From contig JAFZOL010000049.1 in assembly GCA_017550625.1 (NCBI GenBank), positions 1 to 61,517 of the forward strand: DNA of 61,517 nt, read 5' to 3'. This DNA is from Clostridia bacterium (GTDB lineage: Bacteria; Bacillota; Clostridia; Oscillospirales; Acutalibacteraceae). Of the stretch, positions 61,496 through 61,517 are shown piece after piece; position 1 is the first letter of the stretch; the number at the start of each line of letters is the position of its first letter. The translations under genes were made by a program, and so were the position numbers. The notes under the pieces were generated by a model. The model did no database searches. It saw nothing but the letters and a program-made list of their open reading frames with translations, and had not been told where the DNA came from.

Positions 61496-61517
61496 GGGCG
61501 GGCAGTTCGGGCGGGAA

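Overview
The window is GC-rich chromosomal DNA from a low-GC-phylum (Firmicutes) organism, most likely an uncultured gut-type clostridium of the Oscillospirales/Christensenellales kind. This is inferred from strong AGGAGG ribosome binding sites, consensus TTGACA/TATAAT promoters with 17-bp spacers, a lysine (L-box) riboswitch, type I dockerin-like modules with the signature TAADARLxLRxAVGLE, GPH-family sugar transporters and Clostridia-style zinc-ribbon/proline-rich membrane proteins. No rRNA, tRNA, CRISPR array, integrase or transposase is visible.

Layout. 1-2.8 kb: a truncated secreted CxxC-repeat protein and a lipoprotein, both on minus. 3-7.4 kb: ychF, a small NifU-like protein and the tldD/tldE protease pair. 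7.5-14 kb: a secreted phosphodiesterase, then a dockerin locus in which three tandem secreted dockerin proteins (minus) diverge from a PadR regulator / small membrane protein / secreted dockerin operon (plus). 14.7-19.1 kb: a degenerate histidine kinase, a VTC-like polyphosphate polymerase domain protein, a DUF4956 membrane protein and a beta-helix lipoprotein. 19.2-23.2 kb: lon, engB/ysxC and a patatin-like lipase. 23.4-26.1 kb: an 886-residue secreted dockerin protein. 26.4-29.2 kb: an amino-acid ABC importer under a lysine riboswitch. 29.3-33.5 kb: a membrane protein, glnS and gltX. 33.6-37.7 kb: a zinc-ribbon/YD-like/DUF3298 membrane protein, a small membrane protein and a GPH transporter. 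37.8-45.1 kb: the F-type ATP synthase operon (small atpI-like gene, then a, c, b, delta, alpha, gamma, beta, epsilon). 45.2-54.7 kb: two anchored extracellular proteins, a Na/Pi cotransporter, a GH30 glycosidase with a GPH transporter, and another zinc-ribbon protein. 54.8-61.2 kb: a histidine phosphatase, a third GPH transporter and a 1288-residue secreted dockerin protein.

The least ordinary content is in the gaps. At least ten intergenic regions carry composite elements made from a few interchangeable low-complexity modules: an 8-mer RTGCACCC, a 7-mer GCCAGRG, a 9-mer of the GGGCGCACA type, an AAAATAC run and a TCACATC/TCACACC run. Several begin with a module in one orientation, continue through GC-rich hairpins and often an ATAATG core, and end with the same module inverted. 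Three of them interrupt the ATP synthase operon. An 84-bp dispersed repeat with one mismatch and a 155-bp element with perfect 25-bp terminal inverted repeats sit in the same gaps.

Other points worth attention: the ATP synthase delta gene encodes only the C-terminal domain; the c subunit keeps most but not all of the classical Na+ site; the PadR gene appears to be read from a leaderless transcript; one dockerin protein has an internal dockerin followed by a chagasin-like domain; and one GPH transporter has a C-terminal soluble extension of about 260 residues.
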